Shown: positions 1-13,274, counted from the stretch's first letter. The stretch is DNA of 64,000 nucleotides from Byssochlamys sp. IMV 00236 (GCA_001931875.2 MSJH02000808.1:248001-312000); one strand, 5' to 3'. Numbers and translations: made by a program. Notes: generated by a model not told the origin, from the letters alone.

Positions 1-428
1 TGATCCTTCTGTTGACTAACTATGAGCTTCAAATACCGTCTGATCAATCATCCTGCATGTTCATCCAAGCTATATATGGCAGTATTACAACACAGTACTG
101 GTAAACATTCGGTATACTCTACGTTAATGCAACATTCCCTATCCCTACCCTCACTATATGATTCCCTTGAAGTAAAGAACTATCACATACGACCATAGGG
201 TGTGGAAAACAGGGCTTCCCGCGTCTCTGTCCATTATCTCAAACTTAATGAAGGAATCGAGGTCTAGTGGCATAAAAACCAAACCCGGGTCGATGGAGCA
301 GTCAAACTGGCTGTGGCAAGTCGGGCAAAGAGGAACTGCGTTCAGATATGAATTTATTGGGACGTCTATGAGCCCAAGTTCACTCCAAAGCGGAGCCTAC
401 AAACTGTTATTATCATCTCTTGTCTTGC

Positions 429-749
429 CTACCTGTCTATCTTCTTGTGCCACAACATGGCAAATGTGAGGTGACTCATTACCGCACGCCCAGCACGTAT
501 CCCCATGTATTTTTTTGACTCGTAACTTGGTAGTGTCTGAAAATGCGCTAGACTTGTTTCATGACGCGCCTGATATAGAAGCTGACAGAGCGGTCGCTCT
601 CTGGGAACAAGCCCTTCCTCAATGAGTTTCCCTATCTTGCCCACATCACCAGTAGGCACAAAAATAGAGAAATGGGCAGGCCTGGCGCCCTTAGAGAAGA
701 TGACTAAGTAAATACAGTAACTAAAACCTGGATGGATATAACGAATCAT
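429..749 (-). CDS. Short hypothetical ORF, possible gene remnant
   Basis: This 106-codon open frame starts with ATG at 749 and contains the stretch ARPAHFSIFVP. I loosely associate that stretch with a family of small fungal proteins of unknown function, but I cannot name the family firmly. A pyrimidine-rich acceptor-like site (ttacttag) lies about 60 nt inside the frame, so the true exon may begin there. No convincing continuation was found on either side. The rest of 1-428 holds no frame I can support. It could be a chance ORF or a decayed gene. Confidence 0.25.
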   Translation of the reverse strand: MIRYIHPGFSYCIYLVIFSKGARPAHFSIFVPTGDVGKIGKLIEEGLVPRERPLCQLLYQARHETSLAHFQTLPSYESKKYMGIRAGRAVMSHLTFAMLWHKKIDR

Positions 750-1045
750 TTTTGCCAGGTAGTGTAATTCGTTGTATAGAGGATTCGTTGTATATAGGTA
801 TGAATATTGAAATTTTCGAATAAATTTCCCTAATTAGGGAATTTTTGATAAGGTAATTACTGATAAATAATAAGGTAAATTTATAAGTACCTTCATATAA
901 TGAATTGTATAAGCAAGGCCTGAAAAAATGAACGATTTTTGTAGTAAGGAGGGATAACGAATTTTGTATAGAATTTTAATTTTGACACGGTGTCAAATTC
1001 ATTATGTCGAGGTATTCGTTATACGCGGGTTCGTTATAGCGGGGA
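735..1045. repeat. Small AT-rich repeat-like segment with TATAACGAA motifs and a 17-bp palindrome
   Basis: Copies of TATAACGAA or TTCGTTATA occur near 735-745, 765-775, 781-790, 953-960, 1012-1020 and 1030-1038, in both orientations. A perfect palindrome, TTTGACACGGTGTCAAA, sits at 981-997. The composition is more AT-rich than the flanks. The pattern suggests the remains of a short inverted-repeat element of MITE type, but clean terminal repeats and a target duplication could not be defined. The rest of 750-1653 shows no gene. Confidence 0.3.
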
Positions 1046-1653
1046 GACTATCCAGGATGGCGCGCAAACCACCCGGTCTGGTCAATACGCGACGGAGCGA
1101 GGACGCAACATCGTTTTCAGTAGGAGTGAGCGGGCTTTCAGAGGCCGCGTCGCGACGGGAGGTGGCACGACGGTCACGGCCCCAGGTTTCACACTTGTGA
1201 TCAGGGAGACATATGCGTGAGGTGAGCTGCAAATGTTGCCCAAATTTCTTCTTTTGATACATGAAAGTGGAGGAAGATAATAGGAGTAAGAAGGAAGAAT
1301 ATATGGAGAGAGAATGCGCTGAATAGATATTCCTCGCTCCTCTCCTTCACTTATCCTTTCCCCGCCCAGGGCAATGAATGCATAAGTTAACAGTCAAAAT
1401 GGACTGTTCTTCCCGCAGTAAAGAGTGAATATTCTGATTGCTACAGGTGGAGGGACAGAAAATAAGACACGAATAATCAGACATTAGTTAATGTATTGTC
1501 GTTTATAGCTAGCTACCCACATGTTGTGACGGCATCAACCGGAAACCAAACCATTAGACCCATTAAACGCCGTCATTATACTTGTTATCGTACATTTTCG
1601 TGAACTCAAAAAAGAATGGCGAGAAACCCCCAAACGAAACTTCTCGAGAACTT

Positions 1654-2951
1654 TTAGGAAGCCTGGTAGACCTTGAAGCTCTTGAACTCCCAGTACGCGT
1701 TTGTAAAGGCTGTTGGATTGTTCGCCACATAATCCGTGCAGGTTCCTGGGCAACCAGACTGCACAGTGTAAAATTTCTCCAAGCCAGCCAGTTGACCGCA
1801 GAGATCTATATTAGCAATAATACTCTGATTGCGGAAGTGCGAACTGATATCGCAGTCGGTGCTGGGGAAGTCAGCCAATGCAGTTCCCCACGTAGAGGGG
1901 TCCGGAGTGGAATTCGCATCGGAGATATCGTTAGGGATGGAAGAACGCGGGAAGAACCAGACACGGATACCAGCATCTCTCAACTCCGTTGCGTAGATCT
2001 GTAGAATTGATTAGCAAGACGGAATCCAGACGAGCTGTCGGAGATCTTTACCCCTCCACCGTTGTTGTTCAGCGCTTCGCCATAGGTAGCGGGCTTTCCC
2101 TGAACGCCGCAACCCTCGTTGCTGTTGGTTTCGTTCCAGCAGTTCGTGGCAAGCACCTTTCCTGTTTCCTTCCGCTTGACATTCATCTTACAACCCTTGG
2201 TTGTGTGCAACGTCATCTGGTTCCCTGTCGTAGCAGCGTTATTCGCTTCGAGGACATCAATCTCCCCGTTCGTGGGCCAGTTGTCTGGATCGGAAAGCCA
2301 GAGCGCTGGCCAGGTGCCACAGCCGTAGGGAGAGTGCAGGATGTCAAAGATGAACAGACCGCTATTGTAGGTGTTCTTCGACGTGATCCGGACTGATCTT
2401 CGACCGGTAGACGCATCGACATTCGATGTGTCTACTTTGATCACAGCAGAGTCCTCCGACGCATAAGTCAGATTCAGATACTCCGATCCGGCCTGGTCCA
2501 CATAGCTATGTATTGTCAGTGATCATGGTCAAACCAAAAGAACTTTGTAGAGGACATACTGGACGAAACCTGCCGCTGGGTCATATCCCGAAAAGTAGTT
2601 GAATTGATCAAAGAAACTTGTTCCCGAATACGTCTCTTTCAGGGTATAATTTAACTTGGAATAATTCGGGTACCGATTCGCTTTTGTACCCTCCACGGAT
2701 CCTACCACAATCACGATGATGGCAACGACCACTGCAGCAGCCACAGCAAGTTTGGTCTTCAGACCCCATGAACGAGGGTCCCATCTCGACCTTGGCGTTG
2801 CGCCCTGGGATCCTAGGCCCGCGGCTCCCGGCGTGCTGGCGTAGGCGGGCGGCTGGGCGATGTGATCCAGCTCCGTCTTGGGGATCTGGGAACCTGCCCC
2901 GCCATAGCGACCATAGTCATCTCCGCCGCTGAAGTCGTTCCCGTATACCAT
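1654..2951 (-). CDS. Membrane-anchored GH16 endo-1,3(4)-beta-glucanase-like enzyme
   Basis: There are three exons, 2951-2560, 2505-2052 and 1998-1654 (396 aa), with introns of 54 and 53 nt. Residues 1-75 are cytosolic, rich in G, P and Y. A transmembrane segment (AVAAAVVVAIIVIVVGSV) follows, giving type II topology with an extracellular catalytic domain. The catalytic signature GEIDVLE (ExDxxE) and the fungal laminarinase motif VWFFPRSSIPNDI identify glycoside hydrolase family 16. Such enzymes cut or remodel beta-1,3/1,4 glucans, probably in the cell wall here. The second intron (GTAAAG...CTACAG) must be removed, because the frame otherwise ends in TGA just after it. The ATG at 2951 is the first; the open frame upstream starts only at GTG. 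Family is secure, exact substrate is not. Confidence 0.88.
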
Positions 2952-4832
2952 GATGGGCGAAGAGCGATGTTTGTGTGGCACAGTCGAAGATGTACCAGTC
3001 CGCGGATTGAAGCTACCAGGAGACCCTGCAGCTCAAGTGCTGCGGCAAGCAGAGAGGCCCGAGGGCACCGTAAGGGGGGAAAATAGTAAATCACTGTGTG
3101 TTGGAATGTAATAATATATGTGTGCAGGCAAGCGAGTGACCGATGAAGCAATAATTCTCCAGCTTCAACGAAGGAGGAAGCAAAGTCAGAAGAAAAAGAA
3201 AAAGGCTCTGGAAGGAGGAGAGGGGGGAACACGGAAGGTCAAATAGAGACAGCAGCTACCCACCCATCAATCGCATCAGCGTGTCTCGACAATCTTGGAG
3301 ATACGCATCAGGTACGTATACAATCTGTGAATTAGAGTCTTAGTCTGCAAGCTAATTCTAGAGCAGCATAGTCAATTTAATGAAAGCGATCCACGTCTCA
3401 ACCCAAGTGGTAGAGGAGATCCATAAGTTTTTTTTTTTCTATCGAGCTACTCTATGTACGGAGCATTTATCCTACACGCCAAAGCAAGAGAAATCGCTGC
3501 ACGGTCGCATGGCTATCTGCTATTTGTTACTATCTTGAGTTGCAGAGCGGTATGCTGATCTATTTGGCTGGGGCAGACGCCCGATGTGCAATCTTCGTCT
3601 TACCGCATTCGTGCTGCGTTGTAACTCCAGCAACTACAGTACTTAACTATAAGGCTACACTTGCGTCTCCTCAACTTCGATAGAACAGGTTCTACGAGTC
3701 TGGACACCGGCGCTTGTTACAGTTAGCCCCTCAATGGAGCATCTCCTCCAGGCTCCAAGCCAGACAGTTACCGTTCGCATCAAGAATTAGGCTCCAAGGT
3801 GCCTGGTCCCTGGATGGATGACACATTAAGCGATTGACAGCCTTTCGACCTAATAGGAGAGACATTCTTAACTGGCTCTGGTTAAGTCTGGTTAAGCCGC
3901 CCTCATCTTATCCAGGAAGACCTCCACTAATAATTACTCGCTCTCGCATCACTTCAGAATTCATAACCAGCGAACACTCACTGGATCATTTGCAACTGCT
4001 GCATTATCGCAAGGCACTGAAGCCTCATGCATTCCCTCCAACCATCGGTGCTCCTCGTCCTCTATGTAACAGGCTGAACTGATAAGCATTCCGCGGGATA
4101 ATTAAGTACTCCCAGCCGATCACACCATCAACCAGCAATAAGCAACAAGCTTCTCTACACCCTTGTGCGAAAAGCACTGCAACTCGATTTCGCATCCAGA
4201 CATGCTCTACTGCGCCGGAAACATGGTTCAAGCTCAGACCAACCAGCAAAAAATTCGATCGAGCCAATTGCCATCAACGATGCATTATGTTCGTCCCGTC
4301 TGGATCGTCTGTTGACGCGTTCCCGCTCCCGCTGCTAACGTCATGCTCCATAAGTGACTTAGCTGGCCCGTGTTCGCCTAAAATAACCAGATTACTCTAG
4401 AGGATTGAATCAGAATCGAATCAAGTCTGATCATGGATGAGACACAGAAAGGGTCTCTACGCCTCCTACTGAGAGTAGAGTACAGCAGTACGGAGACTCC
4501 GTACTCAGTAGCTGGCAGGTCGATACCCACCTGAGATAACTACTCAGTAAGGTTGGACCACAGTCGATCAAACCGTTTCCGTATCAACGGCTAAAGATAT
4601 CAGGAGTTCGTAGCTTCCTGTGGGGACTATTATTTGACAACTGTAGCCTAAGTGCCATAAGAGACTGAGCTGTACTACTACTGTAGTAACATGAGATACT
4701 ACAGATCAGGTTGATAATGGACTGTTTTACGCCGTGTCGATCAATAGAATCTCAAGTAAATAAAACAGAAACACATCATTACTATGTGAGGATATCACGG
4801 TCATATCTATGTACATACCATCCATACTTCAA
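2952..4832. other. Gene-free stretch with a 19-bp palindrome
   Basis: Only short unrelated frames occur here, none with splice sites that join into a gene. A perfect inverted repeat AGTACGGAGACTCCGTACT lies at 4487-4505. The region is the shared upstream/downstream space between the GH16 gene (promoter side) and the 3' end of the GRAM-like gene. Confidence 0.5.
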
Positions 4833-7398
4833 TTATATCTGTCTTCTGAAATGGGGCCTCTTCTTTTTTGCCGATTCCTTATGCCTTCCTTGGTCGCAGT
4901 CTGTAAACGCCCGCCATCGTATCTTGCTCCTGCCAATGATGAGATTAAACACCTCATCCCGGGTAGCCTTATCCATATCTAGAATTTCTACCGAGACATT
5001 TTTCTCCGACCTGGCCCCCGACGCAATATCGCCTTTATCATCGCTCTTCTGCGTATAAGTAGGTGCAACGTCGGAGAGAAACACCAAGGAAAGTGCCGCC
5101 AGGTGAGGACCCAACCTCGTCAGCCTGGACTTATTGTCACTGTGGATCTTGCTCATCTCGAGCAGACTAGAGAAAGGATAAGACCATATCTTATGTTGGC
5201 GATGTTTCTTCGGATGGAGAGTCAAGGGCCGAGTCTGCGTGAATCGCAGACCATTCGAAGAAATCAACAGATATCCAGTGTGGCCTCCACGATATGCATG
5301 GAAGGAAATAATATCCCGTCTGGAGTTTCCCATGCTATCTGTTGTCTCGTTTTCAGCGTCATTCGAGTCAGACTCTTGCTGTGACATTTCGATAGCGTCA
5401 AGATAGTCTGCTGCACTATCATCAGGACTCTCCGGTAGGCCGCTCTCTGGTGCCGCAGAAGACGGGGCCTGGCCATCCAGTTCTGCAACTTGTTCCCTGC
5501 GCAGGATTTCATGCTTCTGGAGATATTGGATTGCCCATTCAGCTGCATTACACATTAGCATGCGCTTCTCCTCCTAGCCCGTCTCCTTCTACGGCCTCAC
5601 ATGACAAGAAGGATACCACCGCACTTACCGTTTGTGGGAATATCCCAGACCGGCCACCTCAGTGGACTGACCACAATGCGATACTGCGGCCATCGACTCG
5701 ATACTGGGAAGCTCACAAAGAACATTAAGATGGCGACCAGCCAAAAGATCTTCATGCAGAATGCGGTATCTGCAAATAGTGACACTGTCGCGCATGAAGC
5801 GAAGAAGAAAAGGGTCGCCGCTGTCTTGCTGGGGTTTCTCCATCTATAGAAGCTATTTTGGGGTTAGTATTCGGTCTGAACAACATGTATATGTCACCTA
5901 GTCACTCACTTTCTCAAGATCTCAAAGAAGTCTGCAATGTCTCCAACTTGAAGCTGGATGAACGGTGCTACTTCGTCAAGAAGCGGCTCGATCCACTTCT
6001 CCCGTCCATGTCGGTCGACAATCTCGCCCCAACGTAGCGCTTGTTCACTTTTATTGATAGATCTGTCCAGTGACTCGCGAACCGATTCCGCCGTGGACGG
6101 AAAGTAACGGCTCTTGAGAACGATGTATATCACATACATATGCTGTTCGATCAATTAGTCTCTCTGTGAACAAGAGTCTTCAGGATCACGGCATGAGAAG
6201 AACTGACACAGAAACCCACAATGTGCTCTGTATACCAAAGGAGCAGAAATACAGCAAACCACTTCCCAGTTTTCTTTGGATTTTCCCACCGGTACAGCCG
6301 TCTCATTTCCATGGCCCACTGCTGCCATGGTTCCGTCGCCATGACGAGACGCTCGATGTAATATGCCAGGATCTCTGTGTCGAAATCTAATTCGTGCAAA
6401 GTGTCATCGACATACCTGGCCGTAAACGGCTGCGAGTGATAAAGCAGAAGCTACAGGTTGTAACGTTTTAGCGGGGGGTTCGATGAAGGAAGAACAGTAT
6501 ATATGGTACGTACTTTGCCGATATATCTCTCCCATTTGAAACGGACAACATTCCCGGCCTCGTCCTTCTCCAGGAACTCTTCATCGTCCCATCGCGGATA
6601 GCCTACAACGTGGGTTGGCGCCACCCGTACCCGTTTGATATGTCGACCAGTGATCCAAGCAATCGCAAGACTCTCACGATGCGCCTCCAACTTCTCGAGT
6701 TTCCGCCTCTGGGTTCTGCAGGCGTTGCCCTCTCGGACGCTCTCGGTCTCCGTTCCATCGATCTCTGATTTTCGACATTCATCTTGATCAAGTGACACCC
6801 AACTGCCTCCGCTCCGTCGTCGTTCTCTTTCTTCTTTTCCCTGTTTACGGTCCGCTTCCGCCTTGAACAGTTCGTCGTGGGCCTCGAGATACTCACGATC
6901 CGACTCCTTAGAGATGTACGGCCGCGTCGCCTTGGACAGTTTTACTGCTGTCTTTGATTGAAACCGCTGCTTTGCTGCTCGTTTCGGATGTGCGATTGCT
7001 GCGACCTTGCGCTTCGCAGAATTGCCGATTCTGTTACTGGAGCCCCGGAGCCCTGGAGTAGGCACTTTTGGCGCTCCTGGGAGCCGACCATGAGCGACTT
7101 CATTCGGATTGAATGCCGGATCAGTTTTGAGGTATCTGTCCGACAAAGCCGGTTCCAGCGAGTCTTCATCTTCTGATGCGGAACTTTCCGCAGACTGGTC
7201 TGTAGTCGACGTGAAGAGAAATTCGGCTCCTTTCTGCGCGGCTTTCTGGGGAATTTTGAGAATCCCCGCGGGATTCAGGGTCTCGAAAGACAACAGTCCC
7301 TGTTCCTGATCACTCTCATGTCCGGTCTTTTGCGCAGTCAGCTCTTTCGCTGGAGCCGATGGCCTATCATCCACATCATCTCCATTTTCAGACCTCAT
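4833..7398 (-). CDS. GRAM-like / DUF3292-type fungal membrane protein
   Basis: Five exons join in frame: 7398-6514, 6450-6208, 6142-5910, 5843-5629 and 5542-4833 (761 aa), with introns of 63, 65, 66 and 86 nt. The N-terminal 200 residues are charged and disordered. Two hydrophobic regions follow, each preceded by a W-x-N-P-x-KT motif (RWENPKKTGKW in exon 2, WRNPSKTA in exon 4); this is an internal repeat. The C-terminal third has a GRAM/PH-like pattern (GHTGYLLISSNGLRFT, then DEVFNLIIG...IRWRAF). I assign it to the fungal DUF3292 group from memory. The membrane hairpins resemble those of peroxin-24 or MCTP-type ER proteins, so an ER or peroxisome lipid-contact role is an inference. The gene is intact; the family name is moderately sure. 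Confidence 0.7.
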
Positions 7399-10300
7399 CT
7401 ATTAATCCGATGCGTGCTGGAGTACATAGAAGCTGTTCAGACGGCAAGGAACTACCTCTTGAGGAACCTGGGGAAGATCGCGCAGTGGTGAAATGTAAGA
7501 TCGGCGTGGAGCAAGGGTTCTGAGTAGATCAGATGCAAATAATACAGTTGGCTAACCATCTCAGTTTATCTGGGCTCATGATCGAATACAATGGCATTCT
7601 ATATTAAGAAGATGAAGAAGAAGATGGAAACAACCACGTGTGATTCGACTAGATACTGCCGTCCTCCGCCAGCAGCTTAGCATAACTATTGTCTTTACCC
7701 TCCCAAGTGACATCTGCCCAGCCTTCGCGTCGTCGCCTTGGCGAAAGAGCTTCTCCATGGACAGCTGGTGGGTTCAAGCCATTATCCAACAGGGCTGACA
7801 TGCGCATGTTTCCGTGCGGGCCTATCTACTAAGTGGGAATGCGCCACGCCCGCGATCCAGCTAGATCAGTCACGGAGAGAATGATCGCCACGGACCACCT
7901 TGGGGCCTTTACTCTCTCTTTCTCCATTTCTCTCCTAACTTATGGCACATACATAGGTATTGTCGATAATCGTTCTGCCATGAATAATCAATTTCATCTT
8001 GATATTCTATTCATGCCACAATCACAAGAAAAAAAAATCGAACTTTGCACACAAAAAAATCCTGGGATAAGTAAGTCGACCCAGCCGCCTCGGGCCGAGA
8101 ACAGTAACCCGATGATGTCGATAACAAGGCAGAGCAGAAAGCTTATCGTGTTTCCCTCCGCATGCAATCTGAAGCGAAAGGCTGTGGAAACGTCTTGTTG
8201 TGGAACTACATAACTCGCTCATTGGTAAGCGAGAGATCTCCAACCTGGATCTTGCAATCTCGATCAGCTTGTTCCATCACCTTGCGCGCTGAGGCAGGGT
8301 TTGCTCCACCTGTCACTTTTGCGTGGAGCACCATACCATATGGTACTAGACACTCCAGAAGGTTCTGTGTATTAATTATTAAGTTACTCTATGGTAGAGA
8401 TTTATTATTGGGTGGCAGTTGCGTATACCGTACAGTAGTATGTATGTACATACATACCATGTTATGTACAGTATGTAGTACCGCGCGATCGGGGATATCT
8501 CGGAGGGCAGCATGAATAAGTAAGTATACGGTAGATAACGTCAAAAGTTCTCGACGCGCCGCTTCCAGCGCCTACCTAGTAAATGACTCTACATACTACT
8601 CAACACCTAAAGGTCCTAGGACCTATGGTATATATCAAAGTGCTATTTCTTCAATTACCTAGCTTGAATTACTGTTTAGGATTTAGTATATACTTTCCCT
8701 TTCACAGCAAACTTACGTCTTACCCTCGATTAGTTTCTATAAATCCCATCGAATTTGCTCAAAATCATATCATAGTGTTAAAGCTTCAGTTCAGACTAGT
8801 CCAACTCCACGTCGTCTATCACCTCGAATGCTATAGAGTAAGTAATTATTAGTATATGATTATCAAACTCAGCAACGATAATAGAAACATAGTTATCATT
8901 GAGCGCTAGCGAAATGTTTCAATATACTGGGTAAAAAAGTGCTCCACTTTTTCCGCCTCTCTCTAATTGGCCTATTCTGAGTCGGCGCCACGTGACTATT
9001 GATTTGTCATATGGTTCAAATTGCTAGGTATCACCGCCTTTTAATTCGGGAAATTAAAATAACTCCTCCTAACCTCCTATACTTACAGGTTCGCGTCTGC
9101 TTTAATTAATTTACACCCTTTACAATTCTTACCCCCTGCTTTTTTTTGCCTATTAAAGCTCGCTTTTAGAGCATTTTCTTCTATCTAAATACTAGCTTCT
9201 TATTGGTCCGTCTGAAATATCGACTATATCAGCTAAATCCCTCCTACCTATCCCCCTTCTGCCTACTTAGGTACCTATCCTATATAGACTTCGGCTTCTT
9301 ATACTATCTGGCAATTATTAGCTAGCTTCATCAATTAGGTAGTTCTTTACAATAATATTCATCATCCATAGTTACTATACTAAAAGAACCTGGCAAATTA
9401 CCTGATTAAGCAATTAACCTATCTGCCAGCGCGCCAGCGCCAGCAGCCAGCTTACTTAGTCAGAGCAGCCAGCTTGGTCACTACGCTCAATGATTATTTG
9501 CTACGGCCTCTCCTAGCTGTAGCGCACCTAGTACCTAGATACTTCCACCAGGCAGAGAAGCATCGAACGACTTTCCGCTCAAGGGATCTATTTAGGCGAA
9601 TTCCACTCATCGTAGTGAATAACTACTCTCTCCTCCTTCCTCATAGTCTCGCAGCGCAGTAGGCGTGGTGAAGGTCTTCAGAAAACGAGGTCGATTCTGA
9701 TGCGGGGAGTACTTAAGCGGGTGGAGATGTCTCTACGAAAGTGGGATGGATGTTGTACTTTTGTTTATGGCCAGAATCCGAATGTAAATTTTAGCGTGGA
9801 GAATAATTAATTATTCTAGTTATGGCGATATACTATAACCGACATGCTTAAGCGTCTCAAGAAAGGTCGCTACTTTCACGGAAGATGAGTGGTATGTCCG
9901 ACGATTCTGCGCCAATATATATCCTTTATGGATCAGCAGCTTAGCTTCTATGCCGGGATAGAAAACTTGCTTGTATGTGCCAAGGCGATCTAATATTATA
10001 TATGATATATACTACCTCTTCCTGCTCTAGCGGATGCTCATTTGGCTTCATCTTTCCTGCTGATTGCTCCCTCCATCTGGAGCAGAATCAGAGATTTTGG
10101 ATTCACCTCCCTGCCGGTATCTGAGGGTCTAGCCTGCGGACGCGAGCCATCATCCAGTCGACTCAGGAAACTGCTAATGTCTTCCACTGTCCAAAGACCA
10201 TGTAATTCGACTTGGAGCGAAAGGGGGAATTTGCAGGGCGTTCATAAGCTTCCCGCCAAGAGTCTGGGGATGCGGGGGAGCTCCACGAGATCGTGACGAG

Positions 10301-10720
10301 ACCTCGAGGTTTCCTGCAGGTAAATTATTTCATTATTAACAAGTCTTTGTAGGACCATGTCTGCTGGATGCGCGCTTGTCCATTTTGGAGCAGTCCTTTA
10401 TGTTGCATGAGCACGGGGAGAGGTAATATCACAAAGCTGCTCGAATAGAGAAGCCTGATTTAGCTGTAGAATTATGCGAATGTCCTGCATGTTTTGGTAT
10501 GCAAAATCCCAACCAAGAAGACCTACACAGTCAATTGGCAAAAATGGACCACCAGAAGACGAAAATATAGAAACAAGATCAAAACATTGTAACACGATTA
10601 TAATCGTAAAATCGCTTGCTTATCAACAAGATGCATAGTGTATATAAACTTTCCAGGAACCACTTGGTATGCAACGCCAAGAGTAATACTCGAGTCAACG
10701 CCAATCCGTCTATCAGTGTA
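7399..10720. other. 3.3 kb gene-poor region
   Basis: No coding frame could be supported. From about 8,580 to 10,000 the sequence is richer in AT and TpA, with several short degenerate frames, so it may be an old mobile-element relic. The sequence AAAAAGTGCTCCACTTTTTC at 8935-8954 looks like a transposon end, but I could not find its partner. Around 10,040-10,290 the minus strand carries a broken protein-like stretch (NPKSLILLQMEGAISRKDEA), possibly a pseudogene fragment of an unidentified protein. Confidence 0.4.
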
Positions 10721-10723
10721 GAA

Positions 10724-10727
<4 letters not shown>

Positions 10728-10755
<28 letters not shown>
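10728..10755. repeat. (TA)14 microsatellite
   Basis: There are 28 bp of uninterrupted TA dinucleotides just downstream (about 25-50 bp) of the stop codon of the potassium transporter gene. It is likely variable in length between isolates and could be in the 3' UTR. Confidence 0.95.
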
Positions 10756-10758
<3 letters not shown>

Positions 10759-10778
10759 ACACCGTGAAGAGTGACAGC

Positions 10779-13274
10779 TCAGGTGGTCGGTTGCTCCCCC
10801 ACATTACGCTGCTGAAGTGACTGACTATCAATGTCTCTAGACGTGGACACGGCAGTACTGTTTCGCATGGGGACGCCAGACATGCGACTAACATTAGACG
10901 GACGCCGACGTAGTCGTTTCTCCGCTTCTGTAGCATCCTTCTTGTGAAGAGATTCGGAGGGCAGCAGAATAGCACGGTCAAGAGCATACGGCAATCCTCG
11001 GTGCCGTCCACGGATCTGCATCGCAATAATGACCAGCTTTGAAATCACTCTGAACTGGCTGGAGAAAGACGCATTGACGTTTGGATATCCAAGTGACAAT
11101 CCGACCGTGCCATAGGCAGAGATGATCTCAAACAGGACCGAGAAAAGGGTGAAGGCGTACTCGTTGGTATTCTGCAGACGGTCTCCTTCCACAATCGCGA
11201 TTATGAACAATCCCAAGAACACATACCACAGGTCGAAACTCAGCTGTCTCCGCAAGTGAGCACCGATGTAGCTTGGTTCTTTAGAATTATCGTCGTCCTC
11301 CTCTTCATCGGCGGCTGAATAGATTCCAAGACTCCTCTCCTCGTAGACATTTGTTCGTCTCATGGAAATGGCGATGGGGAAGACGGAGATATACATCATG
11401 ATCAGGTACGAGACCTGGATAGCCGGGTGGAGATCAGACAAACTGATGACTCCAAATCCCGCTGTTCTCGTCGATACAGCTTGAAAGAGGCCGTCAAGAA
11501 ATCGGATACCGCCTGGGATGGATGTGACAGAGGGGTCGTCAAGCTAGAAACGGAACGTCAGATGGAGCGCATAATGAACTAGAACCGATGTACTCACATC
11601 CAGAACGATGAAGAAGATCACATCCAGCGCATTGAGTATCACCAGGATAGCAAACAGCCACCAGGTAGCATTTCTAGGAAATAGAAGTGTAAAGCAACGG
11701 CGCGGATGATCCAGAAGGAACACGAGCTCTTCCCATATGGGACTTCCCTTGGACACAATTTTCGTCATGAGCCATATAACAAGTCGCAACATGCATGGGA
11801 AGCCGGTGTTTCCAATGACGATCAAGAACGACATTATCAGGAGAGGATATATCGCACGAGCAAAAGAATTCATCGAATCCGGGGTCAGTGTGTATCCCAC
11901 ATCGTTGAAAGCGGAGGCAGCTGTGAAAATACCCCACCAGGGACGTCCCTGGCCATCGCCTGTCACGACGTCTCCGTATGTCTTGGTATTCATGATCCAA
12001 GGAACCAGGAATATTATGCCAAGAACGTGGAAGAAGACGTAGAATGATATCAAGATAACTGCCAGAGTTTTCAGTGCCCGATATTCTATACCTCCGAGTT
12101 CATTCCGCTGTTCTTCAGTTAGAGCGACAAAGTTGGAGTTGCGGCCAATTGTTGCATTCCAACTTAGATAAGGGATTGTATCTCTTTCTCGCTCCTGCGT
12201 AAAGGATCGCATCAGACTGTTGAATCGGCCTCTCCTTGTCCGAGATTGTTCGAGCTCCATATCGTCACCCTCCTCGTCACGCATAGTACGGCGCGTTTCG
12301 AGACGCGGGAACGTTGTAGTTCGGCTCCGTTGGCGCAGGAAGTCGGGCTCATTGATAGTAATATGCGGGCTGATGTGCGATGGGCCGTGAGTATTTTCGC
12401 GGTCCTCTTCTTTGGAACTCCGCCCAGATCGACGAGTGTCGATTCTGGTAAGATCAGCGGCGTCATCTTCGAGAGCCTGCGGCACGCCACCACGATCGTA
12501 TTCACGGGGACTCGGAATACGCAGGGCTCCCTTGTCCCTTCGTTGATTCTCTAGAAACGCGATATGGTGTTCCGGACTGAGCTGGGTTGGGACACGCAGA
12601 CTACTGACGCGGCGAGAGCGGGATCGGGTCCCTGATTGACTACGGGGATTGTCCTCTCCACTGTCCGTATCCTTCTCATTTCCGGCGTCTTCGTCGCGCT
12701 GCCGTGTACCGTGAGGCGACTCAGAGGACTCCGAAGGCGACTCGGGATCCGGCTTGATGACATGCTCATTTTCTATACTTCGACCGCCTTCACTTGAACG
12801 GTTACGCAGGACAACAATTGGGCGGCCACGGACACCTCTTTCCGCCTCGTCACCGTCTCGATCCTTGTCCGTCGTCATTGTTCTCGACCTTGACTTGGTA
12901 CGACGCATAGCTCGAGCGTCCTGTACGACATGCTGAAAGCGTTTTTCGAACCAGTAAAGTCGAATAAATACGACGAAGGAGTGGATAAAAATCGGGGTCG
13001 TGAACATAGACATCCAGTAGAAAGTAATCTGCTGGAAGGTGTTGAGCTTGTTGATATCGATAGTGTTCAAACCGCTCTGGGTCGCGGCGCCCGACGCGAG
13101 GAAAAGTGCATCGATGTAGGCAAGTCCTCCTCCACCATAGACAATGACCGATCCGATGATCGCCCATAGAATAATATAGACATAGTGGATGGTAATAAAG
13201 TTGAGGCGTATCTGTTTCAAGAAGGGCACCTTCTCCTTCATGGAATTAAATTTTGGCAGGACGGCAGAGAACAT
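10779..13274 (-). CDS. Trk-type high-affinity potassium transporter
   Basis: There are two exons, 13274-11598 and 11543-10779 (813 aa), with a 54-nt intron. The protein is a plasma-membrane K+ uptake system of the TrkH/Trk superfamily with MPM pore repeats. The selectivity-filter-like turns are visible: TQSGLNT, FNDVGYT, IGNTGFP, STRTAGFG and YGTVGLS. As in fungal Trk1 a long hydrophilic loop, rich in S, R, E and D, lies between the first and later membrane repeats (about residues 120-340). The C-terminus has the conserved QIRGRHRGLPYALDRA motif. The ATG at 13274 was chosen because the upstream open frame begins only at GTG and a TATA box lies 75-90 bp upstream. Related fungal proteins are called Trk1; paralogue identity cannot be settled here. 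Confidence 0.93.

Noticed and set aside
4487..4505. TACGGAG/CTCCGTA motif as a possible repeated regulatory element
   Set aside because: The half-motif recurs about five times in the window, not clearly above chance for an 8-mer on two strands, and positions do not track promoters; only the 19-bp palindrome itself is recorded.
10042..10296. 84-codon plus-strand ORF
   Set aside because: The protein-like signal is on the opposite strand, and that is interrupted by stops; at most an unidentified pseudogene fragment.
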